Source: Azotimanducus chitobiosivorans (GTDB lineage: Bacteria > Pseudomonadota > Gammaproteobacteria > Pseudomonadales > Azotimanducaceae). Taken from it: a DNA stretch of 64,000 nucleotides. Position 1 is the first letter of the stretch. The number at the start of each line of letters is the position of its first letter. This document shows, in pieces, positions 48,931-58,115 of the stretch. The position numbers and the translations under genes were made by a program. Under the pieces are notes generated by a model, which saw nothing but the letters and a program-made list of their open reading frames with translations, ran no database searches and was not told the origin of the DNA. The stretch covers positions 248,001-312,000 of the forward strand of contig OZ241339.1 of the NCBI GenBank assembly GCA_965200235.1, read 5' to 3'.

Positions 48931-49755
48931 ATGAACTGGGATATCGAAGCGCACGCAAGGCGCATCGAAGATCAAGGCTACAGCGTCGCGGACAGCGTCA
49001 TGAGCGAAGCGCTCATGGCGCGCATTCGTAGCGATCTTGATCCACACTTCGAGGCCTCTCCGAATGGACGCAACGACTTTGAAGGCTTCGCGACGCAGCG
49101 CCTGTATGCACTGCCCGACAAGTCCGCATCGTCGGCGGAGCTCATCGAACATCCGCTTGTCCTCGGCCTCACTGACCGCTTCCTGCGTCGCGACTACCGG
49201 CTCTCCGCAGCCATCGCCATCAAAGTACACGGCGGCGAGACGCCTCAAAACTTTCACCGCGATGACAATCCGGCAGGCGCGCCGGATACCGGCGTGCGCG
49301 ACATGTGGGGCTTTTCGACCATGTGGATGCTCGATGACTTCACCGAATCCAATGGTGCCACTGAAGTGATCCCTGGCAGTCATGCCTGGCCGGTAGAGCG
49401 TGTGGCTGATGCGTCGCAGGCTGTGAAGGTGTGCGCGCCTGCAGGTTCCGTGCTGCTGTTTGCGGGCAATCTCATTCATCGCGGCGGGCGCAGTCGTGAG
49501 ACGGATCGGGGTGTGCGGCTCGGCATTACGATTCAGTACGCCCAGCCATGGCTGCGCACCATCGAGAACTTCTCGCTGTCGGCGCCGCCCGAAAAGGCAG
49601 CGCGCTTCAGCGACCGAATGCAGGCTTTGCTCGGCTATAGTGTGGCGGCGCCGGGATTTGTTGGATACGTGGACGGCGTGCATCCCAAGCGGCTGATCGA
49701 TTCTCAGTATCAAGGACGCAAGCATCACGGAACGCCGAGTTTGGGGTGGTGGTGA
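48931..49755 (+). CDS. Phytanoyl-CoA dioxygenase (PhyH) family protein
   Basis: 274-residue Fe(II)/2-oxoglutarate oxygenase. Metal-binding His-x-Asp in NFHRDDNPAGAPD and the distal His in FAGNLIHRGGRS, followed by an Arg (RLGITIQYAQPW) suited to bind 2-oxoglutarate. Hydroxylates an unknown substrate. Three bases separate it from cfa, suggesting a shared transcript and possibly lipid-related function. Confidence 0.9.
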   Translation: MNWDIEAHARRIEDQGYSVADSVMSEALMARIRSDLDPHFEASPNGRNDFEGFATQRLYALPDKSASSAELIEHPLVLGLTDRFLRRDYRLSAAIAIKVHGGETPQNFHRDDNPAGAPDTGVRDMWGFSTMWMLDDFTESNGATEVIPGSHAWPVERVADASQAVKVCAPAGSVLLFAGNLIHRGGRSRETDRGVRLGITIQYAQPWLRTIENFSLSAPPEKAARFSDRMQALLGYSVAAPGFVGYVDGVHPKRLIDSQYQGRKHHGTPSLGWW

Positions 49756-49757
49756 TC

Positions 49758-49955
49758 GTGAAGAAAGACGAACACGGTGCGATGGTTCCTCAAGCTACGA
49801 CTCCGCTTAAGGACGGCGACGAAGCGCTGGAAAGGCTGATCAGGGAAGGCGTGCTGACGCGAGGCCGAGGGTGCGCGCGCAAGATTCTTGAACGACCGCC
49901 GATGAAGCTGCCGTTTAGTCTTTTGGAGACGCTGCTAGAAGAACGCGGCGCTTGA
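49758..49955 (+). pseudogene. Remnant resembling the C-terminus of a Phd/VapB-type antitoxin
   Basis: 65 codons, ALERLIREGVLTRGRG then KLPFSLLETLLEERGA, a pattern seen at the C-terminal, toxin-binding end of Phd/YefM or VapB antitoxins. The N-terminal DNA-binding part is missing, and no PIN or Doc toxin follows. It may be translated from the GTG at 49758 just after the PhyH stop, but more likely is a relic. Confidence 0.35.
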
Positions 49956-50931
49956 ACACACACAAGGTTTCGGACGCGCTTCGCGCAATCACATGGCGCT
50001 GCTTGAGAAGCGTTTCGACCTCAGGCATTCGCTCCTCTTTCGCGAGTTTTTCGCGATTCTCAAACGACGTCACGATGAACTCAAGCGTAGAGCGTGCGCC
50101 GTCTCTTTGTTTTTGCTTGTCGATCATTTCCTTGTCTATTATTTCCTGTTTTGTCACGGCGTCCGGCAAGGCTTGCATCATTTCGCCATACAGCGCGAGC
50201 ACGCCCGCATATCTCGGGCCAGCCCTCAGGCACCCTTCAACCAGCGAATCTTGCACTTCATAGTGTGCAACATGATCGTTCTTTGTCTTCCCGTTGAGTG
50301 ATCGAAGCATTCCAGCTTCTTTGCTATACCCTGCGCTCAGGGCTTGATCGGCCAGTGCGTTCATGTCATGCGTTTGCTTCGGATCAAGACCGAGACGCAT
50401 CAACATGGCTTTCCCAAGCCGCTCGGCGGCATCCGCACTTGCACTGACAAATTCAGCACAGTCCGATAAATCACGGACCATGTCCTGATCCCCTTGAGCC
50501 ACACGAGTGTAGGCTTCGGCTGCTGATCGTATCTGCTTCTCTGCCGTCACCAGATAGTTCATAAATGTCAACGAATCCATTCTGAGAGGCACCCCCTTCA
50601 ATGCTTCTAAATCATAGTCTCCGGCAACCAATACGCCGTCACGGACAATGGCGCGCTGCACGCTGCCGAGATAGCACGCCCTTGAACGGAGCACTGATTC
50701 GGGCACGACAATACAGTTGACTTCCTGGCCTGTTTCGCGGACATCATGAAACACGCTTTCATCCAATTCAGATGCCGTTTCATACGCGGCGATGAAGGCG
50801 ATATCCCAATCGCTATTCTCTTCCCAATCATCGCGGGCGCGTGAGCCGAACAATACAGCCGCACGGCCCTCGATGCGCTCCAATGCAGTTTGTGCACTGA
50901 ATAGGATGTCTTCAGGGATTGAGACTTGCAC
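49915..50931 (-). CDS. Nucleotidyltransferase-HEPN fusion protein
   Basis: 338 residues. The N-terminal minimal nucleotidyltransferase domain has AVLFGSRARDDWEENSDWDI (GS motif and DxD). The middle has a HEPN-like helical domain, SADAAERLGKAMLMRLGL followed by DPKQTHDMNALADQAL, close to the R-x4-6-H region of HEPN proteins. A helical tail (QEIIDKEMIDKQKQRDGARS) follows. In the common HEPN-MNT toxin-antitoxin pair these are separate genes; here they are one chain. The fold assignment rests on motifs only. Its stop overlaps the antitoxin remnant on the other strand. Confidence 0.7.
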   Translation of the reverse strand: MQVSIPEDILFSAQTALERIEGRAAVLFGSRARDDWEENSDWDIAFIAAYETASELDESVFHDVRETGQEVNCIVVPESVLRSRACYLGSVQRAIVRDGVLVAGDYDLEALKGVPLRMDSLTFMNYLVTAEKQIRSAAEAYTRVAQGDQDMVRDLSDCAEFVSASADAAERLGKAMLMRLGLDPKQTHDMNALADQALSAGYSKEAGMLRSLNGKTKNDHVAHYEVQDSLVEGCLRAGPRYAGVLALYGEMMQALPDAVTKQEIIDKEMIDKQKQRDGARSTLEFIVTSFENREKLAKEERMPEVETLLKQRHVIARSASETLCVFKRRVLLAASPKD

Positions 50932-51225
50932 AAGCGTTCACAGTTGCGTTGGCGAGGTCTATTCTAGCAACCGGCGGTGGAGTGTGATTGACTCGGACTC
51001 GCCTGCGGCAGCTTTGAGCAGGCGGTCTGCGACTGGCAGCCCTTGCCCCAAGGCATTGGCGAACGCGAAGCCACCGCCGATCTCAAAGGCGTTTGTCTCA
51101 TGGCTCATTGATGGCGCCATAAACACGGCGAGTCCTTGAGCCAAGTCGCGGCAGAGCAAGCAAATGCACACCCCTCGGAGTGCTCACACCGTCATAATGT
51201 GCGCTCTTGATTCACACGAACCGAC

Positions 51226-51981
51226 ATGAGCGAACTTGACAGCGTGGCGAATTTCAGGGATTTCGGTGGCTATGACACCGAGGATGGCAGGCGTGTTGCG
51301 CGTGGTCGCTTGTTCCGTTCCGGTCTCTTGTGCGACCTTGACGCAGCCGACCAAGCGCGCTTGGCGCAATTCGATTTACGCCTTGTGTGCGACCTTCGCA
51401 GTCACGAAGAATATACCGCGACGCCAACGCCGCCGTTGGTCTGTTCGCCGCGCCACCTGCAAATGCCCATCGAGCCAGGCAAACGCCTCGCCGCGCTGCC
51501 GCTTGACACCAAGGGCGTCACGCCAGATCAGCGCGCTGGGCGGCTCGAGACCATCTACGTCGAACTCGCCGAAGACCACGCGCATGTCTATGCCCAGTAT
51601 TTCGATGAATTGCTGAAGCTTGAGACTGGCGCGTCGCTTGTGCACTGCACGGCAGGGAAGGATCGCACAGGATTCGCTGCCGCCGTGCTGCTGCGCTGCC
51701 TCGGCGTCTCAGAATCAACGGTGATGCAGGACTATCTGCGAACCAATGAAACGCTCGATTTCGGGCGCTTCATCGCACCTCGGCTGAAGGCGTTTTACAA
51801 GCTCGACTTCACGCCTGAGTATGCGAAAGATGTCGCGCAGGCGCGGGCGAGTTTTCTTGATGCGGCTTTCTCGGCGCTTGACGGCGCATGGGGGAGCTTT
51901 GATGCCTATCTTGAGCGCGGCCTCGGATTGACCGAGGCGAGGCGCTCACGGCTCGAAGCGCTCTACTTGGAGGCAAGATAG
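51226..51981 (+). CDS. Tyrosine-protein phosphatase family protein
   Basis: 251 residues beginning MSELDSVANFRDFGGYDT, then the signature loop SLVHCTAGKDRTGFAAAVLL (HCxxGKDRTG). This is the Y_phosphatase3 group, including lipid and tyrosine phosphatases such as those like MptpB. Cytosolic by sequence (no signal peptide). Substrate unknown. Confidence 0.9.
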   Translation: MSELDSVANFRDFGGYDTEDGRRVARGRLFRSGLLCDLDAADQARLAQFDLRLVCDLRSHEEYTATPTPPLVCSPRHLQMPIEPGKRLAALPLDTKGVTPDQRAGRLETIYVELAEDHAHVYAQYFDELLKLETGASLVHCTAGKDRTGFAAAVLLRCLGVSESTVMQDYLRTNETLDFGRFIAPRLKAFYKLDFTPEYAKDVAQARASFLDAAFSALDGAWGSFDAYLERGLGLTEARRSRLEALYLEAR

Positions 51982-52011
51982 GCGCTCAGGTTGCTCGCCA
52001 CAATACATTGC

Positions 52012-52119
52012 CTATTCTGTGCGTCTTGGGGACAGCGTGTCATTCCATTTGCCGCGGAAGTGTTCGCGCTTGATGTCGAGCGCGTCCATCTGCTCGTTTG
52101 ACAATGATCCCCCGGCTCA
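52012..52119 (-). pseudogene. C-terminal scrap of a transposase, possibly ISAzo13 type
   Basis: About 33 codons ending at a stop: SLSNEQMDALDIKREHFRGK then WNDTLSPRRTE. The pattern LdI.R..F.G.WN.T.sP resembles the C-terminus of ISAzo13-family (Rhodopirellula-type DDE) transposases. An in-frame stop lies just upstream. Recognition is from memory of the family and the fragment is short. Confidence 0.35.
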
Positions 52120-52176
52120 CCAAAGGGCGCCGGCGCACGGCATTTTGTGGCGCCTTTTTCCGCTACTATCTGCCCC

Positions 52177-52443
52177 ATGACCGCCGAAACCATAAATCTG
52201 CTAATCGCGCTAGTGACCGTCGTCCTCGCCATTGTCGGCACGGGGGTCGCGATAGCCGTGGTGGTAACAAAGATTTTTGAGAAGTCTGTTGATTCACTCA
52301 GGATTGAGAACGCTTCGATTCAAAAGGCAGTTGCTGCTGGCACCTTAGAACATAAAGAGTTTCGAGCAGACATAAAAGACCTTCGGAAAGAAATGATGGG
52401 TCTATACAAGGAAGTTCTGGCCCGCTTGCCCGAAAAAACGTAA
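52177..52443 (+). CDS. Small membrane protein with coiled-coil tail
   Basis: 88 residues. One transmembrane segment near residues 6-28 (INLLIALVTVVLAIVGTGVAIAV), then a charged helical tail (EHKEFRADIKDLRKEMMGLY) predicted to be coiled coil. No family recognised. ATG at 52177; codon use and hydrophobic pattern suggest a real gene. Confidence 0.6.
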   Translation: MTAETINLLIALVTVVLAIVGTGVAIAVVVTKIFEKSVDSLRIENASIQKAVAAGTLEHKEFRADIKDLRKEMMGLYKEVLARLPEKT

Positions 52444-53068
52444 CGCGACCCCCTCCTGCAGTGCTCCCAAGCGAAATAGGCGGGCGCTGCCGTAGGCGGC
52501 GGGCTGGTCTTCGCCTCGATCCAGAGAACACGCCGAAAACGCGCGGGTCCGAAGCGGGAATCCGTTGACGAGCGCATCGAAACCCCGCCTTCACAGAGGA
52601 TTGCGGGCGCATTGCTAGGACAGGGAATGCACGATCAAGAATAAAGGTGTAGTATTGCCGCCCCGCTTTGAAACATCACGACGAATGACGGTGCCGCGCA
52701 AGGCAAAAGCATGGGCTCTCTCGCGACCGGCGTCGGCTGCCATTCGTGGCAAGTGGTACTACCCCCCCCCCCCCCCCCCAAGTTACTGGGTGGTTAATTA
52801 AGAATAGGCTGGCGGATCCGCGGTCCCCTCTCCTTGAAATCCGGTATGTCCGTCGCTCGCTGAGAGCGACAAACTCCTCTTCAACAATTCGTGCCTGCTT
52901 CAAGCGATGGCGCGATGGATTCCGTGACTGTCCGTGCACGGAATGTGCCCGACGCACGACCGCGCCCGGCGCTGCTGAGCGCATTGACCGCTTGGCGGCG
53001 CCTGCTTTCAGCCTACTGGTGCAACGCCCGCCGGAGCAGTTTCCGATCTTCCCATAAGGATTAAGCCC
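52444..53068. other. Intergenic region upstream of the ankyrin gene
   Basis: 625 bases with no supported gene. It contains the 18-base poly-C run at 52762-52779, a TTAATTAA site right after it, and a ribosome site (AAGGATTAAGCCC) directly before the ankyrin start. The ankyrin promoter is presumably here. Confidence 0.5.
52762..52779. repeat. Homopolymeric tract of 18 C
   Basis: Eighteen consecutive C. It lies 289 bases upstream of the ankyrin start codon. Such tracts vary in length by slippage and can modulate promoters; it could equally be an assembly-sensitive or sequencing-sensitive spot. Confidence 0.9.
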
Positions 53069-56000
53069 ATGAAGACACTCATTCTCACGGCATTGGTTGT
53101 GTTCGCAGCCGGCATCGCGTCGTTGCAAGCGACACCGCTACACGAAGCGGCATTGAACGGCGAGGCGGACATCGTGCGTGTGCTGATTGATTCGGGCGCG
53201 AACGTGAACGCCATGGATAGCCGCGGCTTCACGCCGCTTCGCAGCGCGGTGAGCAACGGCCATGTGGGCGTGGCGCGCGCGCTGGTGGCCGCTGGCGCGG
53301 ACGTGAATGCAGGGAGCGTCGAATTGGACGAGCTGCTTTTTCTGACAGTGTTGAGTGGCAGCGCGGACGCTGTGCGGAGGTTGATCACCGCTGGCGCGGA
53401 CGTGAACGCCACAACCCGCAAGGGCTTCTTCACGCCGCTTCACTTTGCGGCGGGCGCGGGCGTGGCACGGGCGCTGATCGTTGCGGGCGCGGACGTGAAA
53501 GCCAGGAGCGACAGCGGCGACACGCCGCTTCACCGTGCGGCCACCGGGGGCGTGGCGAGCGCGCTGATCGGAGCGGGGGCGGACGCGGGCGCGAGGGGCG
53601 ACAGCGGTGACACGCCGCTTCACCGTGCGGCCACCGGGGGCGTGGCGCGCGTGCTGATCGATGCGGGCGCGGACGCGGAGGCCAGGGGCGACAGCGGTGA
53701 CACGCCGCTTCACCGTGCGGCCACCGGGGGCGTGGCGCGCGTGCTGATCGATGCGGGCGCGGACGCGGAGGCCAGGGGCGACAGCGGTGACACGCCGCTT
53801 CACCGTGCGGCCACCGGGGGCGTGGCGCGCGTGCTGATCGATGCGGGCGCGGACGCGGAGGCCAGGGGCGACAGCGGTGACACGCCGCTTCACCGTGCGG
53901 CCACCGGGGGCGTGGCGAGCGCGCTGATCGGGGCAGGCGCGGACGCGGGCGCCAGGAACGACAACGATGACACGCCGCTTCACCGTGCGGCAGGCAATGG
54001 TCGCGTGGACGTTGTGCGCGAGTTGATCGCGGCGGGCGCGGACGCGGGCGCCAGGAACGACAACGATGACACGCCGCTTCACCGTGCGGCAGGCAATGGT
54101 CGCGTGGACGTTGTGCGCGAGTTGATCGCGGCGGGCGCGGACGCGGGCGCCAGGAACGACAACGATGACACGCCGCTTCACCATGCGGCAGGCAATGGTC
54201 GCGTGGACGTTGTGCGCGAGTTGATCGCGGCGGGCGCGGACGCGGGCGCCAGGAACGACAACGGTGACACGCCGCTTCACCATGCGGCAGGCAATGGTCG
54301 TGTGGACGTTGTGCGCGAGTTGATCGCGGCGGGCGTTGACGTGAGCGTCAAGAACACCTCCTGGGGCAGTACGCCGCTTCACCGTGCGAAAACCGCGGCC
54401 GTGGCGCGGGTGTTGATCGAGGCGGGCGCGGACGTGAGCGCCAGGAGCGACAACGGCAACACGCCGCTTCACTCTGCGACAACTGCGGGCGAGGCGCGGG
54501 TGTTGATCGAGGCGGGTGCGGACATGGAAGCCAAGAACGACTACGGCGAAACCCCGCTTGAACGGGTGACAGCTGCGGCGGCGCACGTGCTAATCGATGC
54601 GGGTGCGTCCACCAGCGGCATCGACTTAGATCATCTGCTTTTCACTGTGAACGATGCAAACTTTGCGCGCGAATTGATCGAGAAGGGCGCAGACGTGAAT
54701 GCTCTCTTCAACCCCCCCGGAGGATTTGCACCACCTCCAGGTGATAATACTAGGCCGCTACACCGTGCGGCATCCCGCGGCAATGCGAGCGTGGTGCGCG
54801 TGCTGATCGAAGCGGGTGCGAACTTGCACGTTCCGAGATATCTCGGTTCGTCAAATAACCGTAGCGAAACTCCGCTTGAACTTGCGGCAAACGAGGCTGT
54901 TGCTCGCCAGCTAATCGCAGCGTTCGCGAACGTGGATTGTGGTCTACTTCGCAATGCGGCATCTCGCGGCAATGTGAGCGTGGTGCGCGTGCTGATCGAA
55001 GCGTGCGCGGACGATGTTCAGGCCATTAGCGACGCGCTGCACTTTGCCGCAGGCGGAGGCAGTTTGGATGCTGTGCGCGAACTGCTCGGGCGTGGCGCGG
55101 ACGTGAACGACAGAGATGCCAGTGGCTCCACGCCGCTTCACCGTGCGAAAACCGCGGCTGTGGCGCGCGTGCTGATCAGGGCGGGCGCAGATGTGAATTC
55201 ATCCGCGCGAAGGTTTTTTGTCACCCCAGGGTTTATCAGCATAGACCTAGGTGGCGGAACGCCGCTTCACATTGTGACAACTGTGGGCAAGGCACGTGTG
55301 TTGATCGCGGCGGGCGCGGAACTGAACGCCAGGAACGAACTCGGCCTCACGCCGCTTCACCTTGTTTCAAATGCAGCTGTGGTACGCGAACTGCTCATAG
55401 CGGGCGCGGACGAGAGCGCCTTGGACGACGGTGGCGAAACGCCGCTTCACAGTGCGGCACGTTTTGGCTCGCTTGACGCAGCGCGCGAGCTGATCGCGGC
55501 GGGTGCAGATGTGGATGCCAAGAAGCCTAACAATGCAACGCCGCTTCACATTGCGGCATATAACGGCCGTGCGGATATGGCGCGGTTGCTGATCGACGCG
55601 GGCGCGGAGATTAACGCGATGAACAGCTCTGGTAACACGCCGCTTCACAATACGACCTTTTCCGGCCATACGGGTGTGGCGCGGTTGCTGATCAACGCAG
55701 GCGCGGAGGTGAGCGCCGAGAACGGATTTGACCAAACGCCGCTACGCCGCGCGGCAGCGCAAGGTTACACGAGCTTGGTGCTTGCACTGATCAGCGCGGG
55801 CGCAGACACCGAAGGCATTGACGACATCGATTTGGATCTACTGCTTCTCAATCCGTTGATGGGTGCAGACAGGGCGCGCGAACTGATTGAAGCGGGCGCG
55901 AACGTGAACATCAAAGACAGCGGCGGCAACACGCCGCTTCACCTTGCGGCATCCCTTGGCAATGCGGACTTGGCGAGTGCGCTGATCGGGGCGGGGGCGG

Positions 56001-57103
56001 AAGTGAACGCCACGAACAAAGACCGCAACACGCCGCTTCACTTGGTGGCAAAAGACAAAACAACGATTTTCTCGACGGATACCAATCGCTATGCGGATGT
56101 TGCGCGTGCGCTGATCGAGGCGGAGGCGGAAGTGAACGCCACGAACGAAGACCGCAACACGCCGCTTCACCTTGCGGTATCCAATGGCAAAGTGGACATG
56201 GTGCCTACCCTGATTGATGCGGGGGCGGAAGTGAACGCCACGAACGAAGACCGCAACACGCCGCTTCACCTTGCGGTATCCAATGGCAAAGTGGACATGG
56301 TGCCTACCCTGATTGATGCGGGGGCGGAAGTGAACGCCACGAACGAAGACCGCAACACGCCGCTTCACCTTGCGGTATCCAATGGCAAAGTGGACATGGT
56401 GCGCACCCTGATCGAGGCGGGTGTGGACGTGAACGCTTTCAGGCTTAGCATAGCGACATCTAAAGGCCATGTGAGCTTGGTGCGCTTTATGATCGAGAAA
56501 GGTGCGGACGTGAATGTTGCTGGTTATTTTAATCCGCTTCGTGCAGCGGTATCACAAGGCCATGCGGATGTAGTGCGGTTGCTGATCGCAGCAGGCGCGG
56601 ACTTAAACGTCAAATATAACGGCAGCAGGCCGCTTCACTTAGCGGCACGTGGCGGCGATGCGGATGTGGCGCGGTTGCTGATCGCAGCAGGCGCGGAACT
56701 GAACGACTCTGATGATCACGTTCGAGGGCCACGCACACTGCTGCACGAGGCGGCAAGATGTGTGACCTCTAGGGGCCATGTGGAAGTAGCGCGGTTGCTG
56801 ATCGCAGCGGGCGCGGATGTGAACGCCGCCAGAGTCAGATACAGGTATTTTCCGGAGAGGGTGCCGGTGAGGGGGTGGACGCCGCTTCACGCCGCGGTAT
56901 CTGGCGAACATTGTGGTATCACCGGGAGCAGCAGAGATGACCTGGAATTTGTGCGTGTACTGATCGCGGCGGGCGCGGACGTTAACGCCGAAACCGAAAC
57001 CAAGAAAGTTCGCTCGATCACACGAAGGAGCAGGAAGCCGCTAGACCTTGCTAAAGATTGGCAAATGGTGCGGTTGCTGCGGGACGCGGGCGCGACGTAT
57101 TAG
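53069..57103 (+). CDS. Giant secreted ankyrin-repeat protein
   Basis: 1344 residues. A signal peptide (MKTLILTALVVFAAGIASLQA) precedes an almost uninterrupted series of roughly forty ankyrin repeats (TPLHxAAxxGxxxVVRxLIxAGADVNA). Most units have 33 residues, but residues about 150-300 contain five 30-residue units (DTPLHRAATGGVARVLIDAG) lacking three residues. A second cluster of near-identical 33-residue units (DTPLHRAAGNGRVDVVRELI) follows, and a third (NTPLHLAVSNGKVDMVPTLI) lies near residue 1040. No enzymatic domain is visible. It would act outside the cytoplasm as a binding scaffold; interaction with host proteins is inference. The start has AAGGA eight bases upstream. Confidence 0.93.
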   Translation: MKTLILTALVVFAAGIASLQATPLHEAALNGEADIVRVLIDSGANVNAMDSRGFTPLRSAVSNGHVGVARALVAAGADVNAGSVELDELLFLTVLSGSADAVRRLITAGADVNATTRKGFFTPLHFAAGAGVARALIVAGADVKARSDSGDTPLHRAATGGVASALIGAGADAGARGDSGDTPLHRAATGGVARVLIDAGADAEARGDSGDTPLHRAATGGVARVLIDAGADAEARGDSGDTPLHRAATGGVARVLIDAGADAEARGDSGDTPLHRAATGGVASALIGAGADAGARNDNDDTPLHRAAGNGRVDVVRELIAAGADAGARNDNDDTPLHRAAGNGRVDVVRELIAAGADAGARNDNDDTPLHHAAGNGRVDVVRELIAAGADAGARNDNGDTPLHHAAGNGRVDVVRELIAAGVDVSVKNTSWGSTPLHRAKTAAVARVLIEAGADVSARSDNGNTPLHSATTAGEARVLIEAGADMEAKNDYGETPLERVTAAAAHVLIDAGASTSGIDLDHLLFTVNDANFARELIEKGADVNALFNPPGGFAPPPGDNTRPLHRAASRGNASVVRVLIEAGANLHVPRYLGSSNNRSETPLELAANEAVARQLIAAFANVDCGLLRNAASRGNVSVVRVLIEACADDVQAISDALHFAAGGGSLDAVRELLGRGADVNDRDASGSTPLHRAKTAAVARVLIRAGADVNSSARRFFVTPGFISIDLGGGTPLHIVTTVGKARVLIAAGAELNARNELGLTPLHLVSNAAVVRELLIAGADESALDDGGETPLHSAARFGSLDAARELIAAGADVDAKKPNNATPLHIAAYNGRADMARLLIDAGAEINAMNSSGNTPLHNTTFSGHTGVARLLINAGAEVSAENGFDQTPLRRAAAQGYTSLVLALISAGADTEGIDDIDLDLLLLNPLMGADRARELIEAGANVNIKDSGGNTPLHLAASLGNADLASALIGAGAEVNATNKDRNTPLHLVAKDKTTIFSTDTNRYADVARALIEAEAEVNATNEDRNTPLHLAVSNGKVDMVPTLIDAGAEVNATNEDRNTPLHLAVSNGKVDMVPTLIDAGAEVNATNEDRNTPLHLAVSNGKVDMVRTLIEAGVDVNAFRLSIATSKGHVSLVRFMIEKGADVNVAGYFNPLRAAVSQGHADVVRLLIAAGADLNVKYNGSRPLHLAARGGDADVARLLIAAGAELNDSDDHVRGPRTLLHEAARCVTSRGHVEVARLLIAAGADVNAARVRYRYFPERVPVRGWTPLHAAVSGEHCGITGSSRDDLEFVRVLIAAGADVNAETETKKVRSITRRSRKPLDLAKDWQMVRLLRDAGATY
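53521..53970 (+). repeat. Tandem 90-bp DNA repeat, five units, in the ankyrin gene
   Basis: Units begin CACGCCGCTTCACCGTGCGG at 53521, 53611, 53701, 53791 and 53881. The middle ones are identical or almost identical at nucleotide level, indicating very recent duplication. Confidence 0.9.
53971..54366 (+). repeat. Tandem 99-bp DNA repeat, four units, in the ankyrin gene
   Basis: Units begin CACGCCGCTTCACC at 53971, 54070, 54169 (CACCATG variant) and 54268, nearly identical in DNA sequence, encoding AGNGRVDVVRELIAAGAD. Confidence 0.9.
56158..56454 (+). repeat. Tandem 99-bp DNA repeat, three units, in the ankyrin gene
   Basis: Units begin CACGCCGCTTCACCTTGCGG at 56158, 56257 and 56356, encoding VSNGKVDMVPTLIDAGAEV. 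The first two are identical over almost their full length. Confidence 0.9.
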
Positions 57104-57141
57104 CGGCGACACGTGCAAATATATGTCGTGTTGGGACTACA

Positions 57142-57256
57142 TTAGCAGTCTGTTGAAAAAGTCGCTTTAGTGCCATCGTGACCATGAACGAGAAATATTT
57201 ACTTTTTAGGGTACCGGCTTTGAGTGTCACTGGATAGTTTTTCAATAGGCTGTTAG
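57142..57256. mobile_element. 107-bp insertion flanked by TTAG direct repeats
   Basis: TTAG at 57142-57145 and 57253-57256 flank 107 bases whose ends, CAGTCTGTTGAAAAA and the complement CAGCCTATTGAAAAA, match at 13 of 15 positions. TTAG fits the same YTAR target rule as the CTAG-bordered insertions. No coding capacity. 57257-57440 beyond it shows no gene. Confidence 0.75.
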
Positions 57257-57440
57257 ATCAAAAGCGCGTCTCGAATCGCGACTTGTGGAGACCATCGAGA
57301 ATGTAGCTCTGGTGCTGCCAGTCGCGCAACTGGATGTGTCGGCATCAATCGCGAACTTTTCCGCGGCGACCGGATCCGCAAGGTGTCCCCAAAACGCATG
57401 AAATGAACAATGTATGTTGGCGAGCGCGCCAAGCTGAGCG

Positions 57441-58115
57441 CTACCACGGATGGATCTCCCCGTTCCATTTGTAGAAGGTGCCTGAATCCGCCTTGGTCAT
57501 CGCGGCAATGACCGAAATGACGCCAGCGGCACTTTCCTCGGGCGTGATGTCTGCGTTCGGGCCGCCCATGTCGGTCTTGACCCAGCCCGGGTGCATGAGC
57601 GCGACGGTGATTGGCGCCTCCTTCCAGTCAATCGCGAGGATCTGCGTCGCTCTTGAAAGCGCTGCCTTGGTCGATGAATAAATGTACATGCCGCCGAACG
57701 GCCAGGTCGAGGCGGCCAGTTGGCTGGTCACGTTCATGAGCTTGCCGTTGCCGCTTGCGGCCAAGTTGGATTTGAAGGCGCGTGCGATCAGAATAGGTCC
57801 GATGGTGTTGACGTCGAGCGTCCGCCGCCATTCGTCGAGGTCAAGATCATCGAGCGTCTGCCGCCTTCCGCCAGCCGCCCCGGCATTATTAATGAGTATG
57901 TCGATGGGCGTATCGCCAATAGCTTCGCGTGCGGCATTGATCGATTCGGGATCACCGACATCCAGAACTTGAAGCCTCGCCTTGCCGCTGGCAAGCCCTT
58001 CGCAGGCTTGTTCGTCGCGAACGCAGGCGATCACCTCGTCGCCTGTCGCCGCATAGTGCTCGGTAAGCGCCTTGCCGATGCCGCGTCCCGCGCCGGTGAT
58101 CAGAACTCGTGCCAC
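57441..58115 (-). CDS. Short-chain dehydrogenase/reductase
   Basis: 224-residue classical SDR. Cofactor motif VLITGAGRGIGKAL, NNAG in DILINNAGAAGG, catalytic Ser in MNVTSQLAAS and YxxxK in YSSTKAAL, then HPGWVKTDMGG. Resembles C-factor/sniffer-type carbonyl reductases. It diverges from the AtuA-like gene with 92 bases between starts, which must hold both promoters. Confidence 0.93.
   Translation of the reverse strand: MARVLITGAGRGIGKALTEHYAATGDEVIACVRDEQACEGLASGKARLQVLDVGDPESINAAREAIGDTPIDILINNAGAAGGRRQTLDDLDLDEWRRTLDVNTIGPILIARAFKSNLAASGNGKLMNVTSQLAASTWPFGGMYIYSSTKAALSRATQILAIDWKEAPITVALMHPGWVKTDMGGPNADITPEESAAGVISVIAAMTKADSGTFYKWNGEIHPW

Noticed and set aside
50959..51171. 70-codon minus-strand frame upstream of the nucleotidyltransferase-HEPN gene (MSHETNAFEIGGG...)
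   Set aside because: It has amino-acid-like composition and could be a gene relic, but I recognise no family and see no ribosome site; too weak to list.
52298..52612. Minus-strand frame rich in Arg and Pro opposite the small membrane protein
   Set aside because: Composition and lack of start signals suggest a shadow of the plus-strand gene and intergenic DNA.
53521..54366. Possible CRISPR-like array from regularly spaced identical DNA
   Set aside because: There are no spacers; the repeats are contiguous in-frame coding units.
53138..54586. 482-codon antisense frame in the ankyrin gene
   Set aside because: A repeat-driven shadow (HVRARLDQH... repeats) that arises because the sense repeats lack stops on the complement.
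57253..57468. 71-codon minus-strand frame after the ankyrin gene
   Set aside because: It overlaps the SDR 3' end and an insertion border and has no family features.
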